Positions 43,922-52,603 are shown, counted from the stretch's first letter. The stretch: DNA of 64,000 bases from Bacteroidota bacterium (GCA_020403265.1 JADBXZ010000043.1:1-64000), one strand, 5' to 3'. Made by a program: numbers and translations. The notes: generated from the letters alone by a model not told the origin.

Positions 43922-44695
43922 CTATTTAGCAGGATCAATTAAGAGAGGCGTAGCACCATTTGTAATAATCACCTTGGAATTGTTACTATTAGATAAGGTT
44001 TTAAATGCTTCAATTGCATTTAATTTTAGTATTTCGGGTGTTAAACCTTCAGCAATAATTTTCTGTGCATCTCTAATACCTTCAGCTTCAATTTTCTTTC
44101 TCTCTGCTTCTTTTTTCTCTTGTAATAGCGTAAACTCCATGCGTTGAGCCTGTTGCTCTGCTTCTAATTTGTCTTCAATGGCCTTGGCTAATCCTTGCGG
44201 TAATTTAATCGACTTCATTAAAACAGATTCAACAATAAAGCCACGTGGTTCAATAATTTTACTCATTGCTAATTGAATTTCTTTTTCAATTTTTGCTCTT
44301 TCACCACTATGTAAATCTTTTGCATAAAAGCGGGAAGAAACATCTGCAGCAGCCGACCTAAATGTACTTAACACCATGGTACTTTCATAATTCATTCCTA
44401 TAGTTTCTAATACCTCTTTTGCCATTTCCGGCTTTATATGATATAATATTGATATATTAGATGCAATTGTTAAACCTTCTTTGGAAGGTAAATCAATTTG
44501 AACTTCTAAATTAACTGTTTTTGTTGGCACCCGTAAAACACGACTTACAAATGGATTAAATCCAACCGGACCCGGTTTATATACTTTGTTAGATAATATC
44601 CCAAGTTTACGTTTAATACCAACTTCTCCTTGATAAATAACCGTGCATGAGCTCAACATTGAACAACATGCCAAAATGATTACTGCTTTATTCAT
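43922..44695 (-). CDS. prohibitin/SPFH-domain lipoprotein
   Basis: A 257-residue band-7 protein. The signal ends in a lipobox (LSSC, Cys17), so it is probably lipid-anchored rather than membrane-spanning. The SPFH domain covers about 25-190 (VGIKRKLGILSNKVYKPGPVGFNPF, VNLEVQIDLPSKEGL, VLSTFRSAAADVSSRF, PRGFIVESVLMKSIKLP), followed by a charged coiled segment (195-235, EAEQQAQRMEFTLLQEKKEAERKK). Prohibitin-like proteins form large ring oligomers on membranes; function in Bacteroidota is not established. ATG 44695. Confidence 0.85.
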   Translation of the reverse strand: MNKAVIILACCSMLSSCTVIYQGEVGIKRKLGILSNKVYKPGPVGFNPFVSRVLRVPTKTVNLEVQIDLPSKEGLTIASNISILYHIKPEMAKEVLETIGMNYESTMVLSTFRSAAADVSSRFYAKDLHSGERAKIEKEIQLAMSKIIEPRGFIVESVLMKSIKLPQGLAKAIEDKLEAEQQAQRMEFTLLQEKKEAERKKIEAEGIRDAQKIIAEGLTPEILKLNAIEAFKTLSNSNNSKVIITNGATPLLIDPAK

Positions 44696-44900
44696 AATTA
44701 TCTGTTTTATAGTTTAAGTCTTTTATTTTGATCTAACGTGTAGAATAAATCTAGTTATAAAAGCCTCTTACAATTTTAACGAATAATTGAAATGCTTGTT
44801 TGCGTTACCCCTGTTAAAAATTTAGAAAGGGATAAAATCAATAATATAAAAATATCAATACTTAATTCTTTTGAAAAAGAATACCGTTTGATTTGCGAAA

Positions 44901-46262
44901 TTAAATTGTAGAATTTGAAGCAATAACAGATTCAAGAATCATGGCTTCCATAGAACCTTCAGTATCAATGTCTATTAGTCTTACGTTTTGTAAAGTATTT
45001 GCTAAATTAGAATCATAAGGCACTTTTACTTTAACATAATTTGGCGTAAAACCGCACATATACTCTTGTTTGCTTTCCTGCTCAAACAGCACTAGCCATT
45101 GCTTATTTTTTTGACTCTCATAAAAAGCTCTGAGTTTTTTTGCACTTAGAACTCTTAACATTTTGTTTCTTTTTTTGCGTTCTCCTGGCGGAACTATACC
45201 AGAAAGTTCAATAGCTGGTGTGTTCACTCTTTCACTGTATGTAAATACATGTAAATAACTTATATCTAAGGATTGAATGAAATGATAAGTGTCTAAAAAA
45301 TGGTTTTCAGTTTCTCCGGGGAATCCAACAATTACATCAACGCCAATGCAACAATCCGGCATTAATGATTTAATTTTAGCTATACGTTCAGCGTACAATT
45401 CTCTCTGGTACCTGCGTTTCATTAAACCCAATAATTCATTATTTCCACTTTGTAAAGGGATGTGAAAATGAGGTACAAATTTTTTTGAGTTGGCAACAAA
45501 CTCAATAATTTCATCTTTTAAAAGATTTGGTTCAATAGAGGATATTCTGAAACGCTCAATCCCCTCTACTTCATCAAGAGCCTTAATTAAATCTAAAAAA
45601 TTATAATCTTTACGTTTTTTCTTTTCCGCATCTAAAAATAAACCGTAGCCAAAATCACCAATGTTCACCCCGGTTAACACAATCTCCTTTACGCCATTCT
45701 TTGCAATTTGTTTGGCATTGTTAATTACGTTCTCGATGGTATCACTTCTGCTTTTGCCTCTTGCCAAAGGAATCGTACAAAAAGTGCAACTGTAATCACA
45801 GCCGTCTTGAACTTTCAGAAAACTACGTGTTCTATCGCCAATACTATAGGCATCAACAAAAAAATCAGCCTCACTTATTTCGCAATTATGTATTTGTGTA
45901 TGTGTATTTTTTTGTGAAAGATTGATGTAATTGAGTAATTTAAATTTTTCAGTTGCACCAAGCACAACATCCACGCCTTCAATATTCGATATCTCCTCCG
46001 GTTTTAGTTGCGCATAACATCCGACTACTGCTACAAAAGCATCTGGATTTTGCGATAAGGCATTTTTTACTATACTTCTACATTCCTTATCTGCATTTTC
46101 TGTTACAGAACAAGTATTAATGACATAAACATCCGCAGGTTGCGTAAAGTCGCGTTTCTCAAATCCTTTTTCAAAAAATAATCTGGCAATTGTACTTGTT
46201 TCCGAAAAATTTAATTTACAACCTAACGTATGAAATGCGACAGTTTTGCCTGAAAATTGCAT
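44901..46262 (-). CDS. mtaB: tRNA t6A37 methylthiotransferase
   Basis: Radical-SAM enzyme that converts t6A37 to ms2t6A in tRNAs decoding ANN codons. The N-terminal UPF0004 domain has three cluster cysteines (HTLGCKLNFSET Cys15, VINTCSVTENAD, VVGCYAQLKP), the radical-SAM CDYSCTFC motif gives the second cluster, and a TRAM-like domain closes the protein. Start is ATG 46262 (453 residues); a TTG two codons earlier is less likely. It is 47 bases downstream of the reductase gene. MiaB was considered, but the HTLGCKLN opening and motif set point to MtaB. Confidence 0.9.
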   Translation of the reverse strand: MQFSGKTVAFHTLGCKLNFSETSTIARLFFEKGFEKRDFTQPADVYVINTCSVTENADKECRSIVKNALSQNPDAFVAVVGCYAQLKPEEISNIEGVDVVLGATEKFKLLNYINLSQKNTHTQIHNCEISEADFFVDAYSIGDRTRSFLKVQDGCDYSCTFCTIPLARGKSRSDTIENVINNAKQIAKNGVKEIVLTGVNIGDFGYGLFLDAEKKKRKDYNFLDLIKALDEVEGIERFRISSIEPNLLKDEIIEFVANSKKFVPHFHIPLQSGNNELLGLMKRRYQRELYAERIAKIKSLMPDCCIGVDVIVGFPGETENHFLDTYHFIQSLDISYLHVFTYSERVNTPAIELSGIVPPGERKKRNKMLRVLSAKKLRAFYESQKNKQWLVLFEQESKQEYMCGFTPNYVKVKVPYDSNLANTLQNVRLIDIDTEGSMEAMILESVIASNSTI

Positions 46263-46309
46263 ATGCAAATTTAAGGCTTTTATGCATTACTTTAATTTAA
46301 ACTGAAAAA

Positions 46310-47056
46310 TTAATAAACGTGTTGGCCACCATTAATACTGTAATTGGCTCCGGTTATAAAACTGGTTTCCTCACTTGCTAAAAAGCTAACTAGGTGTGCT
46401 ACTTCATGCGTTCCACCTAATCGACCTAAAGGTACTTGTGAAACAATTTGAGTAAGGACTTTTTCAGGTACTGCCATAACCATATCTGTACCAATATACC
46501 CCGGAGAAATAGTATTTACTGTTATACCATGTTTGGCAACTTCCATAGCTAAACTCTTTGTAAAACCGTGCATGCCTGCTTTTGCAGCACTATAATTCGT
46601 TTGCCCAAACTGACCTCTTTGCCCGTTAACGCTGGAAATATTAATGATTCGGCCAAATTTACGTTCAATCATTCCATTAATTACTTGTCTTGTACAGTTA
46701 AAAACAGAATTTAAATTGGTGTTAATTACTGCATGCCAATCCTCAACTTTCATATTTGCTAAACGACCATCTCTGGTAATCCCGGCATTGTTTACCAATG
46801 TATCAATTGGTCCTACCTTTTCCTCAATTTCTTTAATCATCCTCCCGGCATCCTCATATGAACTCACATCACCTTTATATAAATCAATGTGAAACCCTTC
46901 ATTATTCATCTGTTTGGTCCATTTTTCGGCCTTTTCCGGTGTCACATAATTACCAACGACTTTAAAACCATCTTTTAATAATTTTTTACACATGGCAGTT
47001 CCTAAACCGCCAGTAGCTCCTGTAACTAAAACAATACGTTTGTTTGATTTATCCAT
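46310..47056 (-). CDS. phbB: acetoacetyl-CoA reductase-like SDR
   Basis: A 248-residue classical SDR that reduces a 3-ketoacyl-CoA to the (R)-3-hydroxy form using NADPH. It shows VTGATGGLGTAMCKKL at 11-26, NNAGITRDG, the Ser-Tyr-Lys triad in ISSVNGQRGQFGQTNYSAAKAG, and the PhbB-type VNGQ(R)GQFGQTNYSAAKAGMHGFTKSLA block with ISPGYIGTDMV. FabG was considered; the GQFGQTNYSAAKAG segment favours the PHA-type reductase. It lies 16 bases after the MaoC gene, forming a pair, but no PHA synthase is in the window. Confidence 0.83.
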   Translation of the reverse strand: MDKSNKRIVLVTGATGGLGTAMCKKLLKDGFKVVGNYVTPEKAEKWTKQMNNEGFHIDLYKGDVSSYEDAGRMIKEIEEKVGPIDTLVNNAGITRDGRLANMKVEDWHAVINTNLNSVFNCTRQVINGMIERKFGRIINISSVNGQRGQFGQTNYSAAKAGMHGFTKSLAMEVAKHGITVNTISPGYIGTDMVMAVPEKVLTQIVSQVPLGRLGGTHEVAHLVSFLASEETSFITGANYSINGGQHVY

Positions 47057-47072
47057 AATCTTTTCAAATTAA

Positions 47073-47480
47073 TTAGTTTATTTTTATTGAGTTCATAACA
47101 GTTGCTTCTCCGGAGGTGCAAACCGCATCGGTTAATTTATCTTTAATTACAGTTTCTACAATAGCTCTGTGCTTTTCTTTGTGAACCTCTTTAACTGTAA
47201 ATACAGCAACATAGGTGGTATCTACATACATAGGTTTTAAAAAATTTAAACTTTGTTTTAGATAAATAGTTCCTTCTCCGGGGAAAAGGGTGCCAAATAC
47301 TTTACTAAATAAAGACGCGCTTAACATTCCATGCATGATTGGTTTTTTGAACATTGTAGTTGCTGCATATTCAGCATTTAAATGCACCGGATTTTTATCT
47401 CCAGTTACTTCAGCAAACTGTTCAACTTCCTTTTGAGAAAATTGAAACTCATGCTTATAAATTTGATTAATTTCTATCAT
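47073..47480 (-). CDS. MaoC-type (R)-specific enoyl-CoA hydratase
   Basis: A 135-residue single hot-dog protein. It has the hydratase 2 motif FAEVTGDKNPVHLNAEYAATTMFKKPIMHGML (catalytic Asp and His near 30-36), typical of PhaJ. It would hydrate trans-2-enoyl-CoA to (R)-3-hydroxyacyl-CoA. ATG 47480 is chosen over an upstream ORF start inside the preceding gene because it begins the domain and sits seven bases after that gene's stop. Paired with the SDR, it could serve PHA, fatty-acid or another acyl-CoA route. Confidence 0.85.
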   Translation of the reverse strand: MIEINQIYKHEFQFSQKEVEQFAEVTGDKNPVHLNAEYAATTMFKKPIMHGMLSASLFSKVFGTLFPGEGTIYLKQSLNFLKPMYVDTTYVAVFTVKEVHKEKHRAIVETVIKDKLTDAVCTSGEATVMNSIKIN

Positions 47481-47487
47481 GATGTTT

Positions 47488-49140
47488 TTATTTCTTAAGT
47501 AAATAGCCTTTTTCCAGGCTGATAGTTTCAGTAGTACTTTGCGGTAAGTTAATTTTTTCGGATTGCTCTTTAAAACCTTTCTTTTTGATGGTGATTGTGT
47601 ATTCGCCACCTTTTAGTGTAAAAAAGTATTCGCCATTTTCATTCGTTAACGTACTAGCAACCATCGAATTTCCAGAGTCGGTTAAAACCACTTCTGCTTC
47701 AGGTAAACCATATCCTTCGTAACCATCTCTCACGACTCCTTTAATGATACTTAAACCATTGCTTATTTTCTTTTTACCATCCTTTTCAAGAATGGCGTAA
47801 TCCTTCAAATCTATTTTATAAACGTCGCTTTCTCCTAAACTACCCTTTCTTTCGCTACTTAAATAGGCAAATTTAGCGTCGGCGCTAACAGTTAACTGCC
47901 CCTCTTTTGCTGAAGTGTTAATAGGATAACCTAAATTAGTAGGTTTACTCCAAGCACCATTTTCAAATACGGTTTTAAATACGTCATAACTTCCCATACT
48001 ATTAGGACCATTACTGCAAAAGAAAAGCGTTTTTCCGTCAGGAGCTAAAAACATACCTGCTTCGTCATATGATGAATTAACTGCATTACCAAGATTAACA
48101 GGCTTCCCCCACTCTTTCTTATTTTTTCTTTCTACCATCCAGATATCGCTTCCGCCAAATCCTCCTTCTCGCTCGCTTGTGAAAAAATATTTTTTTCCAT
48201 CACTCGAAATACAAGCTCCACCTTCCCAGTAGCTACTGGCTATTGGCTTACCAACAGGTTCAGGCGTGCGCCACTTACCATTACTAATTTTACTCACAAA
48301 CACATCCCCACCTCTACTTTCTTTATCTTTTAAATCATTTTTATAAATAAAAATTTGTTTACCGTCCGGGGATATGCTTGTACATGCATCATGAGCTAAA
48401 GTATTAATAGAGCCGGGCACATCAGTTGGTTTACCAAAATTACGCGTTATACTGTCAATTGAAGTAATATAAATATCCTCAAAATATTTCCCATCTCCTT
48501 CCACATCTGTTTCAGAATTTGTTGTTTTTGGTCGACGACTGGTAAACACTAATTTTTTTCCATCTGCGGTTATACAAGGGTTTTTATCGTCGTAAATTGA
48601 ATTAATTTCAGGACCTAAGTTTATGACTTCAACAACCAACGGTGAGGTCATGTAAGTTTTAGCGTTATTGCATTGACTGCTTAGGGTCGTTGCCTCTTCA
48701 ATTTCCTCTTTTGAAATATTTGGTGTTCCTAAAAACTTTTTAAAATAATCAATTGCCTGATCAAAATTTTCTTCTAGTTGTAGAAGTTTTCCTAAAACCA
48801 AATAAGTTCTGGGATTTAAATTTGTATTAGCTTCAACAGCTTTATTTAATTTGTCTTTAGCCTTATCAAACTGTTTCAGTGCGAAGTGACATTCTCCTAA
48901 ATAATACAATATCTTGCTATCGTTCGGCGAGTTGCGTTCAATCTCCAGTAATGTATTTAAAGCTGAAACATATTGACCACCCAAAATTTTTTGTTTAGCC
49001 AATAAAAATTTAGCCGCATCACCTACATCTGTTACTGCATTGGTTTTTTTACCTTTTTTAGATGTAGTATTTGTTTTTTCCTCTTGTGCATTAATGCAAC
49101 CGATAGAAAATAACAACAAAATAACAATCTTATTTTTCAT
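47488..49140 (-). CDS. PorE-like TPR/PD40 protein lacking an OmpA domain
   Basis: A 550-residue exported protein (signal peptide 1-18, ending NAQ). TPR-like helices span 40-165, PD40 propeller blades about 175-440 (LVFTSRRPKTT, FFTSEREGGFGGSDIWMVE, LFFCSNGPNSMGSYDVFK, YLSSERKGSLGESDVY), and a carboxypeptidase-regulatory-like domain about 460-545 (IKGVVRDGYEGYGLPEAEV). The OmpA domain that ends the PorE-like protein at 19537 is absent, and the protein stops in QSTTETISLEKGYLLKK. Likely envelope-associated, but not anchored to peptidoglycan in the PorE way. Seven bases before the MaoC gene. Confidence 0.82.
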   Translation of the reverse strand: MKNKIVILLLFSIGCINAQEEKTNTTSKKGKKTNAVTDVGDAAKFLLAKQKILGGQYVSALNTLLEIERNSPNDSKILYYLGECHFALKQFDKAKDKLNKAVEANTNLNPRTYLVLGKLLQLEENFDQAIDYFKKFLGTPNISKEEIEEATTLSSQCNNAKTYMTSPLVVEVINLGPEINSIYDDKNPCITADGKKLVFTSRRPKTTNSETDVEGDGKYFEDIYITSIDSITRNFGKPTDVPGSINTLAHDACTSISPDGKQIFIYKNDLKDKESRGGDVFVSKISNGKWRTPEPVGKPIASSYWEGGACISSDGKKYFFTSEREGGFGGSDIWMVERKNKKEWGKPVNLGNAVNSSYDEAGMFLAPDGKTLFFCSNGPNSMGSYDVFKTVFENGAWSKPTNLGYPINTSAKEGQLTVSADAKFAYLSSERKGSLGESDVYKIDLKDYAILEKDGKKKISNGLSIIKGVVRDGYEGYGLPEAEVVLTDSGNSMVASTLTNENGEYFFTLKGGEYTITIKKKGFKEQSEKINLPQSTTETISLEKGYLLKK

Positions 49141-49219
49141 TAATTTTCTTTAATTTATTTCAAAGTTAAGATATAAAAATACAAATTAATACCGTATATT
49201 AGTCTAAAATTACCTTCGT

Positions 49220-49603
49220 ATGAAAAAAAATAAAGCTACTTTTTTTTGTTCTTCCTTATTGCTGGTTATTCTACTGAGTAATTGTGATAAACAAGTTGGC
49301 AAAGTTGAAAAAGCAGCTCCGCCAAAACCAGGAGCTTGTGATACAATTACATATGCAAAACATATACAACCTATTTTAGTTTCAAGTTGTGGTTTGGGCG
49401 GTTCGGGCTGTCATAATTCAGTTGGTGCCGGGGGTGACTTAAACACATACGCACAAGTTAAAGCTATAGGCGAAAATGGGAAATTAAAAAACAGAGTGAT
49501 TGATGGAGTTCCATCAGTGATGCCTTTAGGGGGGCCTAAACTTCCACAAGCCCAGTTAGACTTAATTCAGTGCTGGATAACCAATAACTACAAGCAACAG
49601 TAA
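49220..49603 (+). CDS. cytochrome-c-like lipoprotein with an expanded C-x6-CH motif
   Basis: A 127-residue lipoprotein (LSNC, Cys22). The body resembles the small Bacteroidota cytochrome-c-type domains: HIQPILVSSC...CHNSVGAGGDLNTYAQVKA...MPLGGPKLPQAQLDLIQCWI. The haem motif is Cys57-x6-Cys64-His65 instead of CxxCH, with a possible ligand Met101. Whether haem is attached is uncertain. Its TAA overlaps the nadD ATG by one base, so the two are co-transcribed. Confidence 0.72.
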   Translation: MKKNKATFFCSSLLLVILLSNCDKQVGKVEKAAPPKPGACDTITYAKHIQPILVSSCGLGGSGCHNSVGAGGDLNTYAQVKAIGENGKLKNRVIDGVPSVMPLGGPKLPQAQLDLIQCWITNNYKQQ

Positions 49604-50175
49604 TGCAAATTGGTCTGTTTTTCGGATCGTTTAACCCAATTCACATAGGGCATTTGGCCTTAGCCAATTATTTTGCAGAATATGCCAACTTAAACGAAGT
49701 TTGGTTGGTTGTAAGTCCTCAAAACCCCTTAAAAGAAAAATCTCAACTATTAAATCAACATAATAGATTACATTTAGTTAACCTTGCCATTCAGCAGCAT
49801 ACAAAATTAAGGAGCAGTAGTATAGAGTTTAATTTGCCCCAACCAAATTACACAGTTAACACCTTAGCGCATTTAAAAGAAAAATTTCCAAACTACAAAT
49901 TCAGTCTAATAATTGGGGAAGACAATCTGGAAAGTTTTGGTAAATGGCGCAACCATGAGTATATATTAGAAAATTATCAATTATTAGTTTACCCACGCCC
50001 TGGTTCAAAAAAAGGAGATTTTCATCATCATCCTAATGTTAAAATCATGGATGCCCCATTAATTGAGATATCTAGTACCTTCATCAGAAAAGGAATTAAA
50101 GAGGGTAAGGATTTGCGTTTTTTTGTTGGTTCAAGCGTATGGGACGAAATAATTGCTTCGCACTACTATCAATAA
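49603..50175 (+). CDS. nadD: nicotinate-nucleotide adenylyltransferase
   Basis: Adenylates nicotinate mononucleotide to deamido-NAD, the penultimate step of NAD synthesis. The 190-residue nucleotidyltransferase has GLFFGSFNPIHIGH (His14, His17) and the C-terminal ISSTFIRKGIKEG motif near 163-175. Length is normal. It overlaps the preceding cytochrome-like gene by one base, although no functional link is known. Confidence 0.92.
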   Translation: MQIGLFFGSFNPIHIGHLALANYFAEYANLNEVWLVVSPQNPLKEKSQLLNQHNRLHLVNLAIQQHTKLRSSSIEFNLPQPNYTVNTLAHLKEKFPNYKFSLIIGEDNLESFGKWRNHEYILENYQLLVYPRPGSKKGDFHHHPNVKIMDAPLIEISSTFIRKGIKEGKDLRFFVGSSVWDEIIASHYYQ

Positions 50176-50191
50176 AATAGTTGATTATGCT

Positions 50192-50322
50192 TATACCATT
50201 TATAAATTAAAAGTAGTCTAAAGCATTTAAGTCACCCTGAGCGTAGTCGAAGGGTGCTTGAATATCAGACTTCGACTCCGCTCAGTCTGACCATAGACTA
50301 TTTAACAATTATAAATGGTATT
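50192..50322. mobile_element. MITE/REP-like palindromic element
   Basis: About 130 bases form a long imperfect inverted repeat. Outer arms match over ATACCATTTATAA (50193-50205) and its complement near 50307-50320. Inside are two hairpins in opposite orientation: CACCCT/AGGGTG (50233-50238, 50251-50256) and TCAGAC/GTCTGA (50265-50270, 50285-50290), with loops GAGCGTAGTCGA and TTCGACTCCGCTCA that complement each other at all but one base of their shared core. This is a REP doublet in a MITE-like frame. No transposase is present. Its right end meets the stop codon of the convergent TauE gene. The GAGCGNAGTCGAAG core is, from memory, widely repeated in bacterial genomes. Confidence 0.75.
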
Positions 50323-51100
50323 AGTTAACAATACCACTTAAAATGAGTATGCCCATACTAAACATGAACGCAGCAACAAACCATTTAAAAAAAGCAATAC
50401 TTGTTTTTACGAATAATTTATTACCAATAAATGCGCCCACAAAAGCCGAAAGTACAGCAAGAAGAAGTAACTGATAATTAGAATCGCCATTTAAAACATT
50501 CATTTTTGAATTGTATAAAAACAAACGAGTTACATCAACTAAACACGCTACAAAAACACCGGTTGCTATGTAAACTTTTTTATCAAAATTTAACCGAAGT
50601 AAAAACGCACTTCTTATTGCTCCCTGATGACCGCTAAGACCTCCGAAAAAGCCACTTAATATCCCTCCCGGTATTAAATACTTTTGATCAAATGAAATAG
50701 CTGAAATCTTTTTTGATACTTCAGCAATTGAAAAAAGTATAATTAAGCAGCCTACAATCAGATTTAACAATGTTATATGAAATTGATTATCGAATAACTG
50801 GTAAGTATACAACGTATTGTTTTTTAAACTAAGTTTATTTAAAAAAAAGGCGCCAATAAATGCGCTAATCATGGATGGTAATCCAAACTTAATTGCAACC
50901 GGCCAGTTAATATTTTTAAAAACCAGTGCAATTTTAAATAAATTATTTAACAAATGAACAATAGCCGTTAGCGTCACAGCAATTGGCAAGGGATAATATA
51001 TAGCGAATACGGGAAGTAAAATTGTGCCTAATCCAAAGCCTGAAAAAAAAGTTAAAAACGAAGCTACCAGTGATGTTACAGCTATACTAAAATAAATCAT
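50321..51100 (-). CDS. TauE/SafE-family sulfite or anion exporter
   Basis: A 259-residue inner-membrane protein with about eight hydrophobic segments and the repeated family motif pattern (FLTFFSGFGLGTILLPVFAI near 17-36, GILSGFFGGLSGHQGAIRSAFLL near 145-167). Family members export sulfite, sulfoacetate or related anions; substrate unknown here. Its ATG overlaps the stop of the upstream kinase gene. Its own stop lies at the edge of the palindromic element. Confidence 0.85.
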   Translation of the reverse strand: MIYFSIAVTSLVASFLTFFSGFGLGTILLPVFAIYYPLPIAVTLTAIVHLLNNLFKIALVFKNINWPVAIKFGLPSMISAFIGAFFLNKLSLKNNTLYTYQLFDNQFHITLLNLIVGCLIILFSIAEVSKKISAISFDQKYLIPGGILSGFFGGLSGHQGAIRSAFLLRLNFDKKVYIATGVFVACLVDVTRLFLYNSKMNVLNGDSNYQLLLLAVLSAFVGAFIGNKLFVKTSIAFFKWFVAAFMFSMGILILSGIVN

Positions 51101-51945
51101 CAGGACGAATGATAATCAATTAACCCTTCAATCGGCGATTTTATTACTAAACCAATTTCATAACCGTTTTGTTTGGCTGCTTTAGTTAATTGATCGCGAT
51201 ATACATAACCAATTGAACCAACAATATTAACTTTATGTTTTTTTGAATTACTGTAATGATTAATTTGCATTTTAAAAAATGAATCGAAACAAGACTCCAG
51301 AATTTCTTGTATTTGCGGGTGTGCAGTGTGTTTGGAAATAAAACGACTAAGGGATGCCAAATATTTACTTGGCATATTTTTTTTATAAACATTGTTTAAT
51401 ATCTCTTCGCGATTATATCCTTCAGATTCAAATTCATATTTGAGATCGGAAGATAATTTCCCATCAAAATAATAAGCCACTAAAGTTTTTCCTATTTGGG
51501 CCCCACTGCCGTGATCTCCCCACAAATATCCAGCAGAAGGTACATTTTCCAAAATTGTTTTACCATTGTACAAACAACTATTGCTCCCGGTGCCTAAAAT
51601 ACATGCTATTCCCTCGCTTTTTTTGCATAAAGCTCTTGCTGCGGCAAGTAAGTCATGCTGAACAAAAATTCTTGGCACATTTAAATTAATGGTAAGCACA
51701 TTTTCAAGCATTGTACAGTTATCAAACGTACTACAGCCGGCACCATAATAGTGTAATTCTGTAATTGCATGCTGATATTCCAATAAATATGGTTTCAGCG
51801 AATTGACAATTTCTAAACTAATTTGATCTTTGCTTTGGAAATAAGGATTAAATCCGATTGTATTAACAGTTTTAACAACTTGTTTGCCTTTCAATAAAAC
51901 CCAATCTGTTTTGGTGGAGCCACTATCTGCAATTAATTTGTACAT
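51100..51945 (-). CDS. N-acetylglucosamine-kinase-like BadF/BadG-family ATPase
   Basis: A 281-residue ASKHA-fold kinase. The phosphate-1 motif LIADSGSTKTDWVLL is at 3-17, ILGTGSNSCLYNG (phosphate-2) near 111-123, and GDHGSGAQIGKTL near 138-150. It resembles eukaryotic-type GlcNAc kinase and the BadF/BadG family, suggesting amino-sugar salvage, perhaps of cell-wall GlcNAc. ATG 51945 is preferred over TTG 51957. It overlaps the next gene by one base. Confidence 0.82.
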   Translation of the reverse strand: MYKLIADSGSTKTDWVLLKGKQVVKTVNTIGFNPYFQSKDQISLEIVNSLKPYLLEYQHAITELHYYGAGCSTFDNCTMLENVLTINLNVPRIFVQHDLLAAARALCKKSEGIACILGTGSNSCLYNGKTILENVPSAGYLWGDHGSGAQIGKTLVAYYFDGKLSSDLKYEFESEGYNREEILNNVYKKNMPSKYLASLSRFISKHTAHPQIQEILESCFDSFFKMQINHYSNSKKHKVNIVGSIGYVYRDQLTKAAKQNGYEIGLVIKSPIEGLIDYHSS

Positions 51946-51965
51946 ATCAGTTACCAAGTAAATAA

Positions 51966-51993
51966 AAAAAACCGCTCAAAGGCGGTTTTTTAA
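51966..51993 (-). terminator. rpsP terminator
   Basis: AAAAAACCGC (51966-51975) pairs perfectly with GCGGTTTTTT (51982-51991) around a six-base loop. It follows the rpsP stop by about 20 bases and is followed by T on the minus strand. Confidence 0.8.
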
Positions 51994-52012
51994 TAAATGT
52001 TAATAAAAAAAA

Positions 52013-52534
52013 TTATGCATTGTCTTCCGCAGCTGGCGCGTCAGTAGATTCAGCTGTTTCTGTTGTTTCTGCTGCCGGTGTTACTTTTGCGGCAATTTTA
52101 GCGGCTTTAGCCTCGTTTGCGGCTTTTTCAGCTTTTAAACGGTTAGCTACTGCTGACTTTTGGTCGCTACTTAATTTATCTTTTTTACCTGAAATTTTTC
52201 CTTCCTTATCTTGTAACCATTTGTTGAATTTTTGCTCTACCTGATCTTCTGTCAAAGCTCCCTTTTTAACACCATCCAACAAATGTTTTTTCATTAAAAC
52301 ACCTTTGTAAGATAAAATTGCTCTCGCTGTATCTGTAGGCTGAGCACCATTTTGCAACCAGCTTAACGCTTGGTTAAAATTTAAATCGATACTTGCAGGA
52401 TTTGTGTTAGGATTGTAGATACCTAATTTTTCAATAAATTTCCCGTCACGTGGTGCACGACCATCCGCAACTACGATGTGGAAAAAAGCTTGATCCTTTT
52501 TACCATGTCTTTGTAGTCTAATCTTTACTGCCAT
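52013..52534 (-). CDS. rpsP: 30S ribosomal protein S16 with long C-terminal extension
   Basis: Small-subunit ribosomal protein. The S16 core occupies about residues 1-80 ([42 protein letters not shown]...[29 protein letters not shown]). The remaining 90 residues are a Lys/Ala/Glu-rich helical extension that ends in [20 protein letters not shown]. Such tails are usual in Bacteroidota S16, unlike the roughly 80-residue form elsewhere. ATG 52534, monocistronic with its own promoter and terminator; rimM and trmD are not adjacent. Confidence 0.93.
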   Translation of the reverse strand: MAVKIRLQRHGKKDQAFFHIVVADGRAPRDGKFIEKLGIYNPNTNPASIDLNFNQALSWLQNGAQPTDTARAILSYKGVLMKKHLLDGVKKGALTEDQVEQKFNKWLQDKEGKISGKKDKLSSDQKSAVANRLKAEKAANEAKAAKIAAKVTPAAETTETAESTDAPAAEDNA

Positions 52535-52560
52535 TTGTTATTATTTTTAAAATTGAGGGG

Positions 52561-52592
52561 CAAAAATACATAAAACTTTCTTTACAACCAAA
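52561..52592 (-). promoter_or_regulatory. rpsP promoter
   Basis: Minus-strand TTTG (52592-52589), a 20-base spacer and TATTTTTG (52568-52561) match the Bacteroidota -33/-7 consensus. It lies 26 bases before the rpsP ATG. Confidence 0.6.
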
Positions 52593-52603
52593 TTACAAGT
52601 GAA

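Noticed and set aside
52013-52300. Frameshift or fusion at the end of rpsP
   Set aside because: Long Ala/Lys/Glu-rich tails are normal in Bacteroidota S16, and the terminator follows the stop at the expected place.
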